NCBI RefSeq assembly: GCF_009761675.1
Contig: NZ_QUZH01000022.1
Coordinates: 1 to 64,000, forward strand
Direction of reading: 5' to 3'
Source: Bhargavaea sp. CC-171006
Lineage (GTDB): Bacteria; Bacillota; Bacilli; Bacillales_A; Planococcaceae
DNA length: 64,000 bases
Shown: piece after piece, positions 16,506-25,688 of the stretch
Layout: each line of letters starts with the position of its first letter
Numbering within the stretch: the first letter of the stretch is position 1
Program-made: the position numbers and the translations under genes
The notes under the pieces: generated by a model
The model's database searches: none
What the model saw: only the letters and a program-made list of their open reading frames with translations
Told to the model about the DNA's origin: nothing

Positions 16506-17333
16506 TCAGTCGCTCTTTTTATCTACAGGATTATCCGGATCGGACACCCAGTCGCTGTAGCTTCCGACGTAGAGACGCAGATTCTCCTGCCCGATATGGT
16601 CCAGCATGGCGAAGAGCGGAGCGGCGGTCACGCCGCTGCCACAGTATACCGTCACTTTTTCGTCGACGGAAACGGTTTCTCTAAGAGATTGCTCCGTCGC
16701 TTCTCCGGTATCAAAGTAACCTTGTTTTTTTAGACGTATCCAGTCGAAGTTCCGGGCACCGGGTATGTGGCCGGCGACCGGATCCAATGGTTCATGCTTT
16801 CCAAGGTAACGCTCGGGGGCACGAGCATCCAGCAGGACACCGTCTTCACGGCCTTCCGAGATAACCCTTACGTCTTCCCGGGATGCCAACAGATGTTCCT
16901 GCCAGTCCGGCTTCACCGCTGAAACCTGCGGACGGCACGGCTCGGCATCGACCGGATAACCGGCTGTCCGCAGACCATCGAACCCTTCTTTTAGGATATA
17001 AGCCTGAGTGAATCCGCCATACCTTAGAAGAAAATAAGCCCGCGCTGCGAACGGCTCGCCTCCTCCGTCATAAATCAGGATCCGATCGTCCAGCGACAGT
17101 CCGCTCCGTCTGAAGAGTTCTGTAAGCTGCTCGCGCGAAGGCATCGGGTGACGTCCGCGATCCGATACCATGTCCGACATGTCTTTTTCAAGGTCCCAGT
17201 AAACAGCACCTGCAATATGGCCTTCTTTATACGCATTTTTGCCTTCTTCAGGGTCACTGAGCGAAAACCTGGCATCAATCAGCTTGTAATAGCCTTCCGA
17301 CAGGTCGTCCACCGATTTGAATACGTGCGTCAC
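16506..17333 (-). CDS. Sulfurtransferase (thiosulfate / 3-mercaptopyruvate type)
   Basis: 275 residues with two rhodanese domains. The active site is CGSGVTAAP near residue 237, the CG(S/T)GVT loop typical of mercaptopyruvate or thiosulfate sulfurtransferases; the N-terminal domain has DARFSL and lacks a catalytic Cys. It moves sulfur to cyanide or thiols and can serve sulfide or cysteine metabolism. Its start overlaps the dynA stop by 4 bases, so it is co-transcribed with the dynamin gene, a link with no obvious functional meaning. Confidence 0.88.
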   Translation of the reverse strand: MTHVFKSVDDLSEGYYKLIDARFSLSDPEEGKNAYKEGHIAGAVYWDLEKDMSDMVSDRGRHPMPSREQLTELFRRSGLSLDDRILIYDGGGEPFAARAYFLLRYGGFTQAYILKEGFDGLRTAGYPVDAEPCRPQVSAVKPDWQEHLLASREDVRVISEGREDGVLLDARAPERYLGKHEPLDPVAGHIPGARNFDWIRLKKQGYFDTGEATEQSLRETVSVDEKVTVYCGSGVTAAPLFAMLDHIGQENLRLYVGSYSDWVSDPDNPVDKKSD

Positions 17334-20300
17334 CTGGATCCCTCCATTTCACAGATGGCTTCATAAACCTCTTTCCATTCCTGCAGATTCACAGTCTTTT
17401 CAAGCACTTCCCGCTCGGAAGCGATGCGGGCAAGCGCGCCTTGCAGCAGATGCTGGCGAAGACCTTCCGCTTCAAGTTCCGTCCATTGTGTAAAGTCTTC
17501 GATCATCCGCTTCTTCTCTTTCTCCACGTAAGCCTCTGCATCCTCCCTCGCAACGGCTTCAAGTGCATCCCGGAGCTTATCGCGCCCGCCCCCCTCGAAG
17601 AAGTCTTTATCATTCTTATACAGTCGGTTGACAGAGGCGTACTTATCCGGTTCCGGATAAACTGCCGGGAATGCAAGACTTCCTTTGTCCCGGGGCTCGT
17701 ACGGTGTCAGTGAGAACATGGCGTCCATGTCACGGAGTCTCCGCTGTTCCTCGGTGAACCGCAAGCCCAGACGCCGGATGGTAAAGTTCATAAGCCGGAA
17801 GTCGGTAACCTTCATTTCTTGTACAATGTCGAAACCTACCGCATCAAGTGCTTCGCGCAGTGCGATGGAGAGGGCTTCCCTGGACGGCTTGGACGCGAAG
17901 GTCGCCGGGTTATACGCTTCTCCGAAAAACTCATTGAATCGGAAGAATACCCGCTGAAGCACATAATACAGCAGCTCGTCCAGCTCGGCCTTCGAGTCGT
18001 TGAGGATGACCGGTGCAGCCGATTGCACATAGCGTTTCCGCAGTTCCTGCTCAAAACGGCGGAGCTCTTCCATCCGTTCCGCTTTTCTGGACCGGTTCCG
18101 CTCTGTCCGTTCGATCAGTTCGCCGAGCCGCTCCGCAGTCTTGCGGCTTTCTTCATTGAGTGCCTGGACCGCCAGCCCGCTCAATTCATCGCCGAGGAAT
18201 CGATGGAACGCTTCTTCGAATTCCGGCATGCCGGAGGCGAAATCTGTTCGCTCCTGCTTTTCTTTTAATGCAAGCAGGCTAGAGATGCCGTAGAGCCGCG
18301 GATTGCGGATGCCAAAGCGCTGAAGTTCGCTGCCGACATATTGCTTGACCATGTCCGATTCCTCTTCATTGGCGGCGAGGTCGATCGCGTTGACGAGGAA
18401 GAACATCTTGTCCATCTCGAACGCATCTTTCACACGGCCAAGCTGGATAAGGAATTCCCTGTCCGCAGCCGCGAACGCATGGTTATAGTAGGTCACGAAC
18501 AGGATTGCGTCTGCATTGCGGATGTACTCAAACGCGACATCGGTATGCCGGGCGTTGATCGAGTCTGCCCCTGGCGTGTCCACAAGCGTGATGCCGCGCC
18601 GCGTAAGTTCGCAGTCATAATAGAAGTCGATCGATTCGACAAAGCAGCTTCGGCTTTCTTCGGCCACATACTTGCGGAACTCGTCTTCCTCCACATTTAC
18701 CGTCTGGCCGAGGAGCATACCGCGTTCCGGATAACCGTCGCGGAATGCCCGTATAAACGAGCGGTGCAATTGCTTTCCGTCTTCGATGTCTTCCTTGCCG
18801 ATTGCATTATCAGCCTGCCGGAATGCTTCATCGAGCGAGCGGACGGTCATGCCGAGCTGGGCGAACGCGCGGGTGACGTCATCCGTCATGGCTTCAGTTG
18901 ATTTCAGATGGATGTCTGCGGTTCCGCTTTCGTGTTTGGCGCTCGCCGGCCGGATCCGGTTGATGGCGGCGGTGGTCGGATTCGGGGATACCGGAAGTAC
19001 CGATTCCCCGATCAGGGCATTGGAGAACGACGATTTCCCGGCACTGAAAGCGCCGAACAGGGCAATGGTAAAGTCCTGCTTACCGAGCCGCTCGGCTTTC
19101 CGCATCAGGTAATCAGCGGTTTCCTTAAAGCCCGGAATTGGCCGGACTTTCTCGGCGATCAACGATGCCTGGCTGATGGCCCCTTCGGTGTCGACATGTC
19201 CGATTTCTTCCCGCACGGCTTCATCTTCTGTCCCTGTCTGTTCCTCTTCCTTGTCAGGTGCCATTGACGGGTCGAATTCAATGACCGACTCCATCATCGT
19301 ACGTTCTCTGGCCTTCCAGTCTTCGGCGAGCTCGCCGGCTTTCTTCGCCAGTTGCCGATTTGGTGCCTCCAAGGATTTGCGGAAGTTCTCAATCTCATTG
19401 TCGGCTTCTTCGATCGCGCGGATCGCATCCGCTTTTCTGCCGAGCACGGAAGACTGTTGAAGCTCGGAATCCGTGCGCTCGTTGGCTGCATCGGCAATCC
19501 TCTCTGCCTGCCCGCTTTTCCATCCGTCGGTTTCTCGGATAAACCAGCGGATGGTGGACTGCCGCACCGATTCCGTAAAGTTCAGAACGGTATCCCCCGT
19601 GACGAGGGCCCCCTGCGGAACCTGGCTTTCGATGACCGAAAGCGGCAGATCAAAATCCATACCGTCGATTCCGAGCGCTTCTTCATCAGTCAGCAGGCCT
19701 GCTTCCCTGAGTGCCGTCTTCATCAGGCCGCGGAGGTGGACCGACACTTGCGCATCTGCAGTTTTCCGGTATGTGGCGAGAACCGCTTCCGCCCGCCGTT
19801 GCCGCTCCTCCTCGGTCTTTTTCCCGCTGAACAGGAAGCCGACCTTGAACGACTTGGATTGCGCTTCCAGGTAATCCTTCATGAGATCGCGGACTTCAAA
19901 AGGCATGAGCCCCGCATTTTCAAGTAAATCCTTCCGCTTTGACTCGAAGTCATCCTGCCAGCGCTCAGGTGACAGCAACTCGACCCGCCTCGATGCATCG
20001 GCCGCCTCTTCCTTGATTTCCTCTCGGCGGGTCCATTCCTCTTCGGACAGAATATCCGCATAGGTCGACTTCCGCTCTTCCCGCTCATCCTCAAGGAACC
20101 GGATATGCTCATCGGCAAGCTTCCGGAGTGTGCCCTCAGCCGCTGCCTGAAGCGATTCCTCACGATTATTGATGGATGTCGCGACCAATGACTTCACCTT
20201 TTCAAAATCATTGTTCGGAAGGTCCTTCTCGCGGAGGGAGGTGAAGAAGATCCCTTTCGGATGGACGCCCCACGAAGCGAACGATTCACGTACGGAGTTC

Positions 20301-20953
20301 CTGAAGTCTTCAAAACTCAGCTCGGCCTCCCGGTGCTTATCAATCTGGTTGACAATCAGGTAGACATTCTCGTTATAGGCCATGAGGTTCTTGGTGAACG
20401 TGAAGTTGAGCCCAGATTGGACATGGTTGTAGTCCATGACGTAAAACACCAGGTCCGCCACGTGCAGGGAAGATTCCGTCGACAGCCGGTGGGCATCATC
20501 AGTTGAATCGACGCCCGGGGTGTCCATGACGGTCACGCCTGCCGGAAGTGCGGAATCTTTATGGCCCACCTCGATTTCGGAAACGGCCTGGCCATCTTTC
20601 GAAAACTCCTTCACATATTGGACGTCAATATCACCCGAGAACCGGATCGGCGCCCCGTCCGTCCGGTGGATGATGGCGAAATCATCATCTGCTTTATGTA
20701 CATTTACGATATTGGCACTTGTCGGGATCGGCCCGGTCGCCAGGATGTCCACCCCGGTCAGGGCGTTGATCATGCTGGACTTACCCGCAGAGAAATGGCC
20801 CGCGAATCCGACAATATAATCGTTTCTCATCAGTTTCCTTGCAAATCGCTCCGCCTTCTCAGCGCGCTCCCGGTCCCCGTTCTTGCGGAACAGTGCTGCC
20901 AACTGTGCAGCCTGCCGGATCAGTGGTTCATGATGCTGTTCAAATTGCGCCAT
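17330..20953 (-). CDS. dynA: Bacterial dynamin-like protein with two fused GTPase units
   Basis: 1207 residues (B. subtilis DynA/YpbR 1193). Two complete dynamin units are fused head to tail: G1 loops GHFSAGKSSM near residue 53 and GAFSAGKSSF near 640, switch motifs MDTPGVDS near 144 and VDTPGADS near 785, and NQID / NAID base-recognition motifs. Long coiled-coil stalks follow each GTPase. DynA fuses membranes, works at division sites, and protects against membrane-damaging agents and phage release in B. subtilis. Both nucleotide sites look intact. The degenerate repeat array at 21.0-21.25 kb lies directly upstream of its start. Confidence 0.93.
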   Translation of the reverse strand: MAQFEQHHEPLIRQAAQLAALFRKNGDRERAEKAERFARKLMRNDYIVGFAGHFSAGKSSMINALTGVDILATGPIPTSANIVNVHKADDDFAIIHRTDGAPIRFSGDIDVQYVKEFSKDGQAVSEIEVGHKDSALPAGVTVMDTPGVDSTDDAHRLSTESSLHVADLVFYVMDYNHVQSGLNFTFTKNLMAYNENVYLIVNQIDKHREAELSFEDFRNSVRESFASWGVHPKGIFFTSLREKDLPNNDFEKVKSLVATSINNREESLQAAAEGTLRKLADEHIRFLEDEREERKSTYADILSEEEWTRREEIKEEAADASRRVELLSPERWQDDFESKRKDLLENAGLMPFEVRDLMKDYLEAQSKSFKVGFLFSGKKTEEERQRRAEAVLATYRKTADAQVSVHLRGLMKTALREAGLLTDEEALGIDGMDFDLPLSVIESQVPQGALVTGDTVLNFTESVRQSTIRWFIRETDGWKSGQAERIADAANERTDSELQQSSVLGRKADAIRAIEEADNEIENFRKSLEAPNRQLAKKAGELAEDWKARERTMMESVIEFDPSMAPDKEEEQTGTEDEAVREEIGHVDTEGAISQASLIAEKVRPIPGFKETADYLMRKAERLGKQDFTIALFGAFSAGKSSFSNALIGESVLPVSPNPTTAAINRIRPASAKHESGTADIHLKSTEAMTDDVTRAFAQLGMTVRSLDEAFRQADNAIGKEDIEDGKQLHRSFIRAFRDGYPERGMLLGQTVNVEEDEFRKYVAEESRSCFVESIDFYYDCELTRRGITLVDTPGADSINARHTDVAFEYIRNADAILFVTYYNHAFAAADREFLIQLGRVKDAFEMDKMFFLVNAIDLAANEEESDMVKQYVGSELQRFGIRNPRLYGISSLLALKEKQERTDFASGMPEFEEAFHRFLGDELSGLAVQALNEESRKTAERLGELIERTERNRSRKAERMEELRRFEQELRKRYVQSAAPVILNDSKAELDELLYYVLQRVFFRFNEFFGEAYNPATFASKPSREALSIALREALDAVGFDIVQEMKVTDFRLMNFTIRRLGLRFTEEQRRLRDMDAMFSLTPYEPRDKGSLAFPAVYPEPDKYASVNRLYKNDKDFFEGGGRDKLRDALEAVAREDAEAYVEKEKKRMIEDFTQWTELEAEGLRQHLLQGALARIASEREVLEKTVNLQEWKEVYEAICEMEGSR

Positions 20954-21039
20954 TGGCTACAAATCTCCTCTACGTCTGTTTTCTTGTGCTATCATATCAT
21001 TTTTTCACTGCACCGTGGCAGAGCGGGGATATTTGGGAT

Positions 21040-21256
21040 AGAGGCGCCGCGAAAACGTGGGTGGCGGTCGCGAATTCAGGACTTGCCGACGCGAAACATG
21101 GACTTATGGACGCGAATCCCGGGGCCGTCGCAAAAACGTAGGTTGCGGTCGCGAATTGAGGACTTGTCGTCGCGGAACAGGGACTTGCGGTCGCGAATCC
21201 CGGTCGTCGCGAAAGCAGTACTTGCCGCTGCAAACACTCGCACACTTACGCGTTCC
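21040..21256. repeat. Degenerate tandem array of about 21-bp units (GCGGTCGCGAATTCAGGACTT)
   Basis: Nine to ten imperfect units with a shared CGCGAA core and GGACTT tail, for example GCGGTCGCGAATTGAGGACTT, GCCGACGCGAAACATGGACTT and GTCGTCGCGGAACAGGGACTT. Most are 21 bases; some are 17-20. The array fills the gap between ypvA (stop at 21288) and dynA (start at 20953). It is not a CRISPR array: there are no unique spacers. No function is known to me. Confidence 0.8.
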
Positions 21257-21271
21257 TGCCAGCTCTAACAA

Positions 21272-21300
21272 CAAAAAACCTTCCGCATCACGCGGAAGGC
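21272..21300 (-). terminator. Terminator of ypvA, overlapping its stop codon
   Basis: Minus-strand GCCTTCCGC pairs with GCGGAAGGT, with the TGA stop in the loop, followed by TTTTTTG. Confidence 0.85.
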
Positions 21301-23183
21301 AGGCTGTCTGGCTGGACGGGAAGCACCTTTAGGATCTCCCCTTCAGCCTTAATGTCATTTTCATCAAGCAGCAATTGAATATCTCCATGGTCCTCGGATG
21401 TACGGATCAGGCGGCCGATGCCCTGGCGAAGGCGCAGCAGCATGTACGGCAGGTCGATGTCGCGGTAGGCATCCTCAGCGAACCGGCGTTTCGCTTCGAA
21501 TAGCGGATCATCCGGCGGGTATGGAAGGTCGTGAATGATGACGCGTGTGAGCGCTTCACCCGGAATATCGAGACCCTCCCACAGATGCCAGGAGCAAAGT
21601 ACTTGCGCTTTGCCCTCCTGGAAGTCCCTGACCATCGCGGACAACGCACGGTCCCCTTCGAACAGGAAGCGCGGGTCGTGTCCCACGGCTTTCCTGAAGG
21701 CTTCCATCGAAGATTTCGACCGGAAGAGGATGAGCGACTGCTGTCCATCATCAGCGAGGCGGAGTACGTCCGCCGCCTTGTCTGCGGCACGCTTCACCCT
21801 GATTTTCATCACTTCGTCGTAGTCAAACGGCGACTCAACGGAGAAGGACTTGAAATCTCGGATTCCGAGGGAGCCAGCGAGGAACGAGAAGTCTCCATCC
21901 ACAGACATGGTCGCAGACGAGAAGATGACCGGCATTTTTTTAGAGAACAGGAGTTCCTCCAGCATATCCGTCACAAGACGCGGCATGATGACAAGTGTCT
22001 CGTCGCCGTTCTCATCTTCCAGCCAGTCAACCGCTTCACCGTTTTCACAGAAAAGTTTCATCGAGTGGATGTACTGCTCAAGATATTCCTCGGCCAGCTT
22101 CAGATCGTATTCTGGAATCACGTAAAGATCCGCATCGAAAACCAACTCTTCAAGAATATCAATGGAAAGCTTCACAACGGCAGCGGCGCGGTCACCGATC
22201 GCCTTGGAGCGAACGATGGCACGACGGTCACTCTCCCCTTCCGCGGATTCATGGAGCAAGCGGAAAAGTTCCGCATGATGATCAATCAGCGCCTCCATGA
22301 GGACAAGTGTCTTTTCGCGGACGCCGTCGACCATGATGCGGGACAGTACTGTATCGATCGTGCGTTCCTGTACGCGGTACGTGAATGCCTTCTGCGCCGC
22401 ATACTCCAGCAGGTGGCCCTCGTCGAATACGACAACCGAGGATTCCGGCAGCAGCGGAAGCTGGCCTTGCCGGCTGCGGGATTCTTTCGTCCAAAGATGT
22501 TCCATATAAAAGTCCTGAGAGCATATGATCAGGTCGGTCGACGCCCGGTAATGATTCCGGTGAAGCGTCTGGCCGCAGCGGTTCCGGAGTTCGCATGAAC
22601 CGCACTGATAAAGCGGATGGTAGTTGACAGAACTCCAGTCTTCGTCGGACAGATCCGGGTAATCGGAACGGGCCCCATAAGGATCAAGCCGCATCATTGA
22701 ACCGTGGCCGCGAACAAAATCCGGCAGTCCCGCGTCGATGTCGTCAGCGACGTCAGTCACACCTTTTGATTCATCCAGCCGCTTCAGGCACAGATACTGT
22801 TCACGGGACTTGGCGAGCCGGACGTCAACAGTCAGGCCGAGCGCTCGCTCGAGCTTGCCGATGTCCCCGGTTTCCTTGACCAGCTGATCGATCAGCGTTT
22901 CGTCGGCACACGCGATGATAGCGGGTTTCCCGGTATACCGCGCATACGCGACCGCCGGCAGCAAATAGGCGATCGTCTTGCCCGTGCCGACCCCCGCTTC
23001 CGCGAATAACACCGATTTGTCCTTGAGCGCCTGGCCGATCTGAAACGCCATGAACACCTGCTCATCCCGCAGGTCAAACCCCTTCTCGGTCAGCTCATCG
23101 TACAGCACGTCGCCGATCCAGTCGTCAAGTGACTCAAAAAACGACCGCTCCCGGTCCAATGCAAACGGAATCGCCTGTTTCAA
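21288..23183 (-). CDS. ypvA: DinG/XPD-like ATP-dependent DNA helicase YpvA
   Basis: 631 residues from a TTG at 23183 with AGGGGG 8 bases upstream; a longer frame to 23318 is rejected because it runs through the terminator at 23264-23300. Walker A is GVGTGKT, motif II is DEGH (a DEAH variant). Four cysteines between motifs Ia and II (one in YLCLKR, two in QCGSC, one in RNRC) match the iron-sulfur site of XPD/DinG helicases. It should unwind DNA 5' to 3' in repair. B. subtilis YpvA is similar in size and position. Confidence 0.88.
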   Translation of the reverse strand: MKQAIPFALDRERSFFESLDDWIGDVLYDELTEKGFDLRDEQVFMAFQIGQALKDKSVLFAEAGVGTGKTIAYLLPAVAYARYTGKPAIIACADETLIDQLVKETGDIGKLERALGLTVDVRLAKSREQYLCLKRLDESKGVTDVADDIDAGLPDFVRGHGSMMRLDPYGARSDYPDLSDEDWSSVNYHPLYQCGSCELRNRCGQTLHRNHYRASTDLIICSQDFYMEHLWTKESRSRQGQLPLLPESSVVVFDEGHLLEYAAQKAFTYRVQERTIDTVLSRIMVDGVREKTLVLMEALIDHHAELFRLLHESAEGESDRRAIVRSKAIGDRAAAVVKLSIDILEELVFDADLYVIPEYDLKLAEEYLEQYIHSMKLFCENGEAVDWLEDENGDETLVIMPRLVTDMLEELLFSKKMPVIFSSATMSVDGDFSFLAGSLGIRDFKSFSVESPFDYDEVMKIRVKRAADKAADVLRLADDGQQSLILFRSKSSMEAFRKAVGHDPRFLFEGDRALSAMVRDFQEGKAQVLCSWHLWEGLDIPGEALTRVIIHDLPYPPDDPLFEAKRRFAEDAYRDIDLPYMLLRLRQGIGRLIRTSEDHGDIQLLLDENDIKAEGEILKVLPVQPDSLPSA

Positions 23184-23263
23184 TCGAAAGCCCCCTGTAA
23201 ACGTAATGAAAGCATTTTTCCATTCAGGCGGAAAAATGCACGATTTTATGAGTATAGCACGCC

Positions 23264-23300
23264 ATGAAAAAAGTGGGAAGCATTTAAGTCTATGCTTCCC
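23264..23300 (-). terminator. Terminator of the sigma/anti-sigma operon
   Basis: Minus-strand GGGAAGCAT pairs with ATGCTTCCC, then ACTTTTTTC; 14 bp after the anti-sigma gene. Confidence 0.85.
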
Positions 23301-23314
23301 ATCAGTTGTCCGTT

Positions 23315-24619
23315 TCATTCAAGGCGGATCGTCACGTCGCCTTCGATGTAATTCGGATAGGCGAAGAATTTGATGGTGATCGGATTCACATAATCTCCGT
23401 TTTCGAACTTCATATCACCGTAACTGAAATCGTCGATTTGCCAGGAACCGCTTGAAGTAAGTTCGATTGATTTCCCTTCCGCGTCAACTGCTTCCTGAAG
23501 ATAACCGTAGCCAAATTCATGACCTGTTTTCAGCTTCGTTTCAACCAATGTCGGCGATAGCTCCGTCACTTCAAGCTTTCCGTCTGACGGCGTCTCCAGA
23601 ACTTCACCGGTAAGTGTGTCAACAACGAGACGTTCAGTTTTGCCGATGGCCTGTATGCGGTTCATGCGGAAGACCATCAGATCGGGTTGCTCAAAATAGT
23701 TGCTCTGCAGGAAATAGATATCAGTGCCTTCTTCGTCCCGCGTTGCAGTCATTCCGTTTGCAATCCGGCTCCACACTTCCCCGTCTCCGTTCTCTATCCG
23801 GAGGTCCTCATACTGCAGGACGTCCATCGTATTGTCCGGATCTTCCTTTATTCTGACGGTGACTTTCAGCGGATGGACGGTAATGGATTCAATGGTGAGT
23901 TTTTGCCCATCTATGGTGACGGACCGGTTCAGGTCATATATCTTGCCCTCGGCGACCGGTTTCCGGGTCGTGAACGGAAGGCTGAATTGATGGTCTTCCG
24001 TATCACGAATACTGAGTTTTAATTCGAATTCCTGACTATCCGTCGGCAGCGGTTCGGTAAAGTTGTATTGGATCAGTTGCTCATTGCTCATCTTGCCGTC
24101 TTCGGACGGATAGTTGAAGCTGATGCCCTGGTGTTCGAGCAGTTCATTTCCAGAATAAAGTTCAATCTTGTCGATCTGCGGATCTTTCATACCGGTTGTT
24201 GAATCAACCGTGTAGGAAATGACCATCCCGGACTGATCGACAATGACGCCGTTCAGGGTTACCGTGACCGTTCCATCCGAATCGGTCGAATGGATTTCTT
24301 CATAATACTCATTGTCAATAATCGCCCTCAATCCTTTGTCATATTGGATCATTTCTACGATCATTGACATGCCCGGGAGGCTGGAGACGGCATGTGCAAA
24401 TGCCGGCGAGATTCTGATGGTCATGACAAACGCCAGCAACAGGACGGCAACAGCCGCTGATGGCCAGATAAAACGCTGCGTCGTTTTTTTACGGGCATAC
24501 TGATTTTCCGCCTGCCGGACACCCGCCCTGATTGCATCCGACAGCGCTTCTTCCGGAATCGGAATAATATCCAGTTGTTCCTTCATGCTCCGTAGCCGCT
24601 CCACTTCACGCTCAGTCAT
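23315..24619 (-). CDS. DUF4179-type membrane anti-sigma factor
   Basis: 434 residues. A cytoplasmic N-terminus (1-50) precedes one membrane helix (about 51-72), then a large extracellular beta-rich region containing DUF4179-like and DUF5643-like parts (SYTVDSTTGMKDPQIDKIEL; later strands to the end). Proteins of this type sit beside ECF sigma factors and hold them at the membrane until a signal arrives; the signal here is unknown. The ATG at 24619 is preferred since GGAGG is 8 bases upstream; a GTG two codons earlier is too close. It overlaps the sigma gene by 8 bases. Confidence 0.8.
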   Translation of the reverse strand: MTEREVERLRSMKEQLDIIPIPEEALSDAIRAGVRQAENQYARKKTTQRFIWPSAAVAVLLLAFVMTIRISPAFAHAVSSLPGMSMIVEMIQYDKGLRAIIDNEYYEEIHSTDSDGTVTVTLNGVIVDQSGMVISYTVDSTTGMKDPQIDKIELYSGNELLEHQGISFNYPSEDGKMSNEQLIQYNFTEPLPTDSQEFELKLSIRDTEDHQFSLPFTTRKPVAEGKIYDLNRSVTIDGQKLTIESITVHPLKVTVRIKEDPDNTMDVLQYEDLRIENGDGEVWSRIANGMTATRDEEGTDIYFLQSNYFEQPDLMVFRMNRIQAIGKTERLVVDTLTGEVLETPSDGKLEVTELSPTLVETKLKTGHEFGYGYLQEAVDAEGKSIELTSSGSWQIDDFSYGDMKFENGDYVNPITIKFFAYPNYIEGDVTIRLE

Positions 24620-25130
24620 CTGCACGCCCTCCCTTCCCGTTCATGAAATCCCGCAATGACCGCAATGTCTTGTTGAGACGGGACTTAACAGTGCCCTCCG
24701 GAATTTTCTCGATCGCCGCGATTTCTTTGATCTTCATGTCCTCGAAATACTTCAGATGGATCAGCCGGCGTGACGGGCCAGGCAGGGTGTGAAGGGCCTC
24801 CTCAATGATAAGGAGGTCGTCACCGGTATGCGCGATGCTTTCCGGTATCCGGTCGGTCACCGGTTCACGCCTCGCCTTTTTCAATTCATCCTGGCAGTAG
24901 TTGATCATAATCCGCGTCAGCCACGTTTTTGCATACGACGGCTCTTTCAGCCTCCGGATATTTCGGAAAGCCCTTGCCGTCACTTCCTGCACCGCCTCAA
25001 CGGCGGCATGCTCAGATTTAAGAAAAGCGTACGCCGTGCGGTACAGCGATGCCTTATGCAGCTCCATCAGCTGGACGAACGCCTCAGCATCTCCCGATAT
25101 TGCACGCTCAGCCAATTCTCTATCCTCCAT
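24612..25130 (-). CDS. ECF-type RNA polymerase sigma factor
   Basis: 172 residues with sigma region 2 (about 20-80, AYAFLKSEHAAVEAVQEV..AF) and region 4 (about 110-160, LIHLKYFEDMKIKEIA then GTVKSRL). It resembles the SigV/SigM/SigI-like ECF proteins of Bacillus, but the exact group cannot be set. It forms a two-gene unit with the overlapping anti-sigma gene, and an ECF-like promoter lies 37 bp upstream, consistent with autoregulation. Its likely regulon (cell-envelope stress) is inference. Confidence 0.88.
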   Translation of the reverse strand: MEDRELAERAISGDAEAFVQLMELHKASLYRTAYAFLKSEHAAVEAVQEVTARAFRNIRRLKEPSYAKTWLTRIMINYCQDELKKARREPVTDRIPESIAHTGDDLLIIEEALHTLPGPSRRLIHLKYFEDMKIKEIAAIEKIPEGTVKSRLNKTLRSLRDFMNGKGGRADD

Positions 25131-25164
25131 GGCCTTCCCCCGCTTCCAATCTCTCTGTACTCAT

Positions 25165-25191
25165 TAGACAGGCGAAACGGAGAAAAGTTCA
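25165..25191 (-). promoter_or_regulatory. Candidate ECF autoregulatory promoter
   Basis: Minus-strand TGAAC (25191-25187), a 16-base spacer, TGTCTA (25170-25165), similar to the TGAAAC-N16-CGTCTA pattern of Bacillus ECF sigma factors. The boxes sit about 35 bp before the sigma start codon. Confidence 0.45.
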
Positions 25192-25688
25192 AGGGGGATT
25201 GTCAAAATTTAATTTTGTGGTTTAAGAAAGGACCTCATTTTGCCGACGCAAAATGAAATTTGATACAGAATTAAATAGTGAAATTGAAAATACGAGGTTT
25301 GCCCGACATTGCTTTTTCACTCGAGTCTAAAAAGGTGAACGACTAACTATTTAATTGTATTAGGAAGAAAGAGGGAGCAATTGAATGGCTAGAAGAAAGG
25401 GAGTTCATCAGTTTGAACGACGAGTGCTAAAGTGACTTCGGAGAACATTACACCCAGTAACGATGCTTTTATAAACATACAATTACTTGCGATGGGCCAG
25501 GTAAATTAAGTAATATGATGAGCATGTCAGCTGACCTGGCTTCGATCTGGATTCCAACCAAGCGAAATCATTAGCCGAATCCTTTCGAGGAAGTTTCTTC
25601 CTCATGAAAATACATAATATGAGATCCAAATGACCAAGCCAGGGCGCATGATATTGTGAAACGTACTTCTTACTTTGAGGAGGATCTT
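25192..25688. other. Low-GC intergenic stretch before the acyltransferase
   Basis: About 500 bp of visibly AT-richer sequence than its surroundings. I see no convincing gene, RNA or repeat in it; a 16-codon frame at 25385 has a ribosome binding site but no support. It probably entered together with the downstream gene. Confidence 0.5.

Noticed and set aside
20997-21245. 82-codon frame with heptad repeats
   Set aside because: The openness follows from the 21-bp repeat, other frames are open too, and there is no ribosome binding site.
21040-21256. CRISPR array
   Set aside because: Repeats are degenerate and contiguous; there are no unique spacers and no cas genes.
23184-23318. 45-codon N-terminal extension of ypvA
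   Set aside because: It would start inside the terminator of the upstream operon; the TTG at 23183 has a good ribosome binding site.
25385-25435. 16-codon peptide with a ribosome binding site
   Set aside because: Too short to support, in an AT-rich region where such frames arise by chance.
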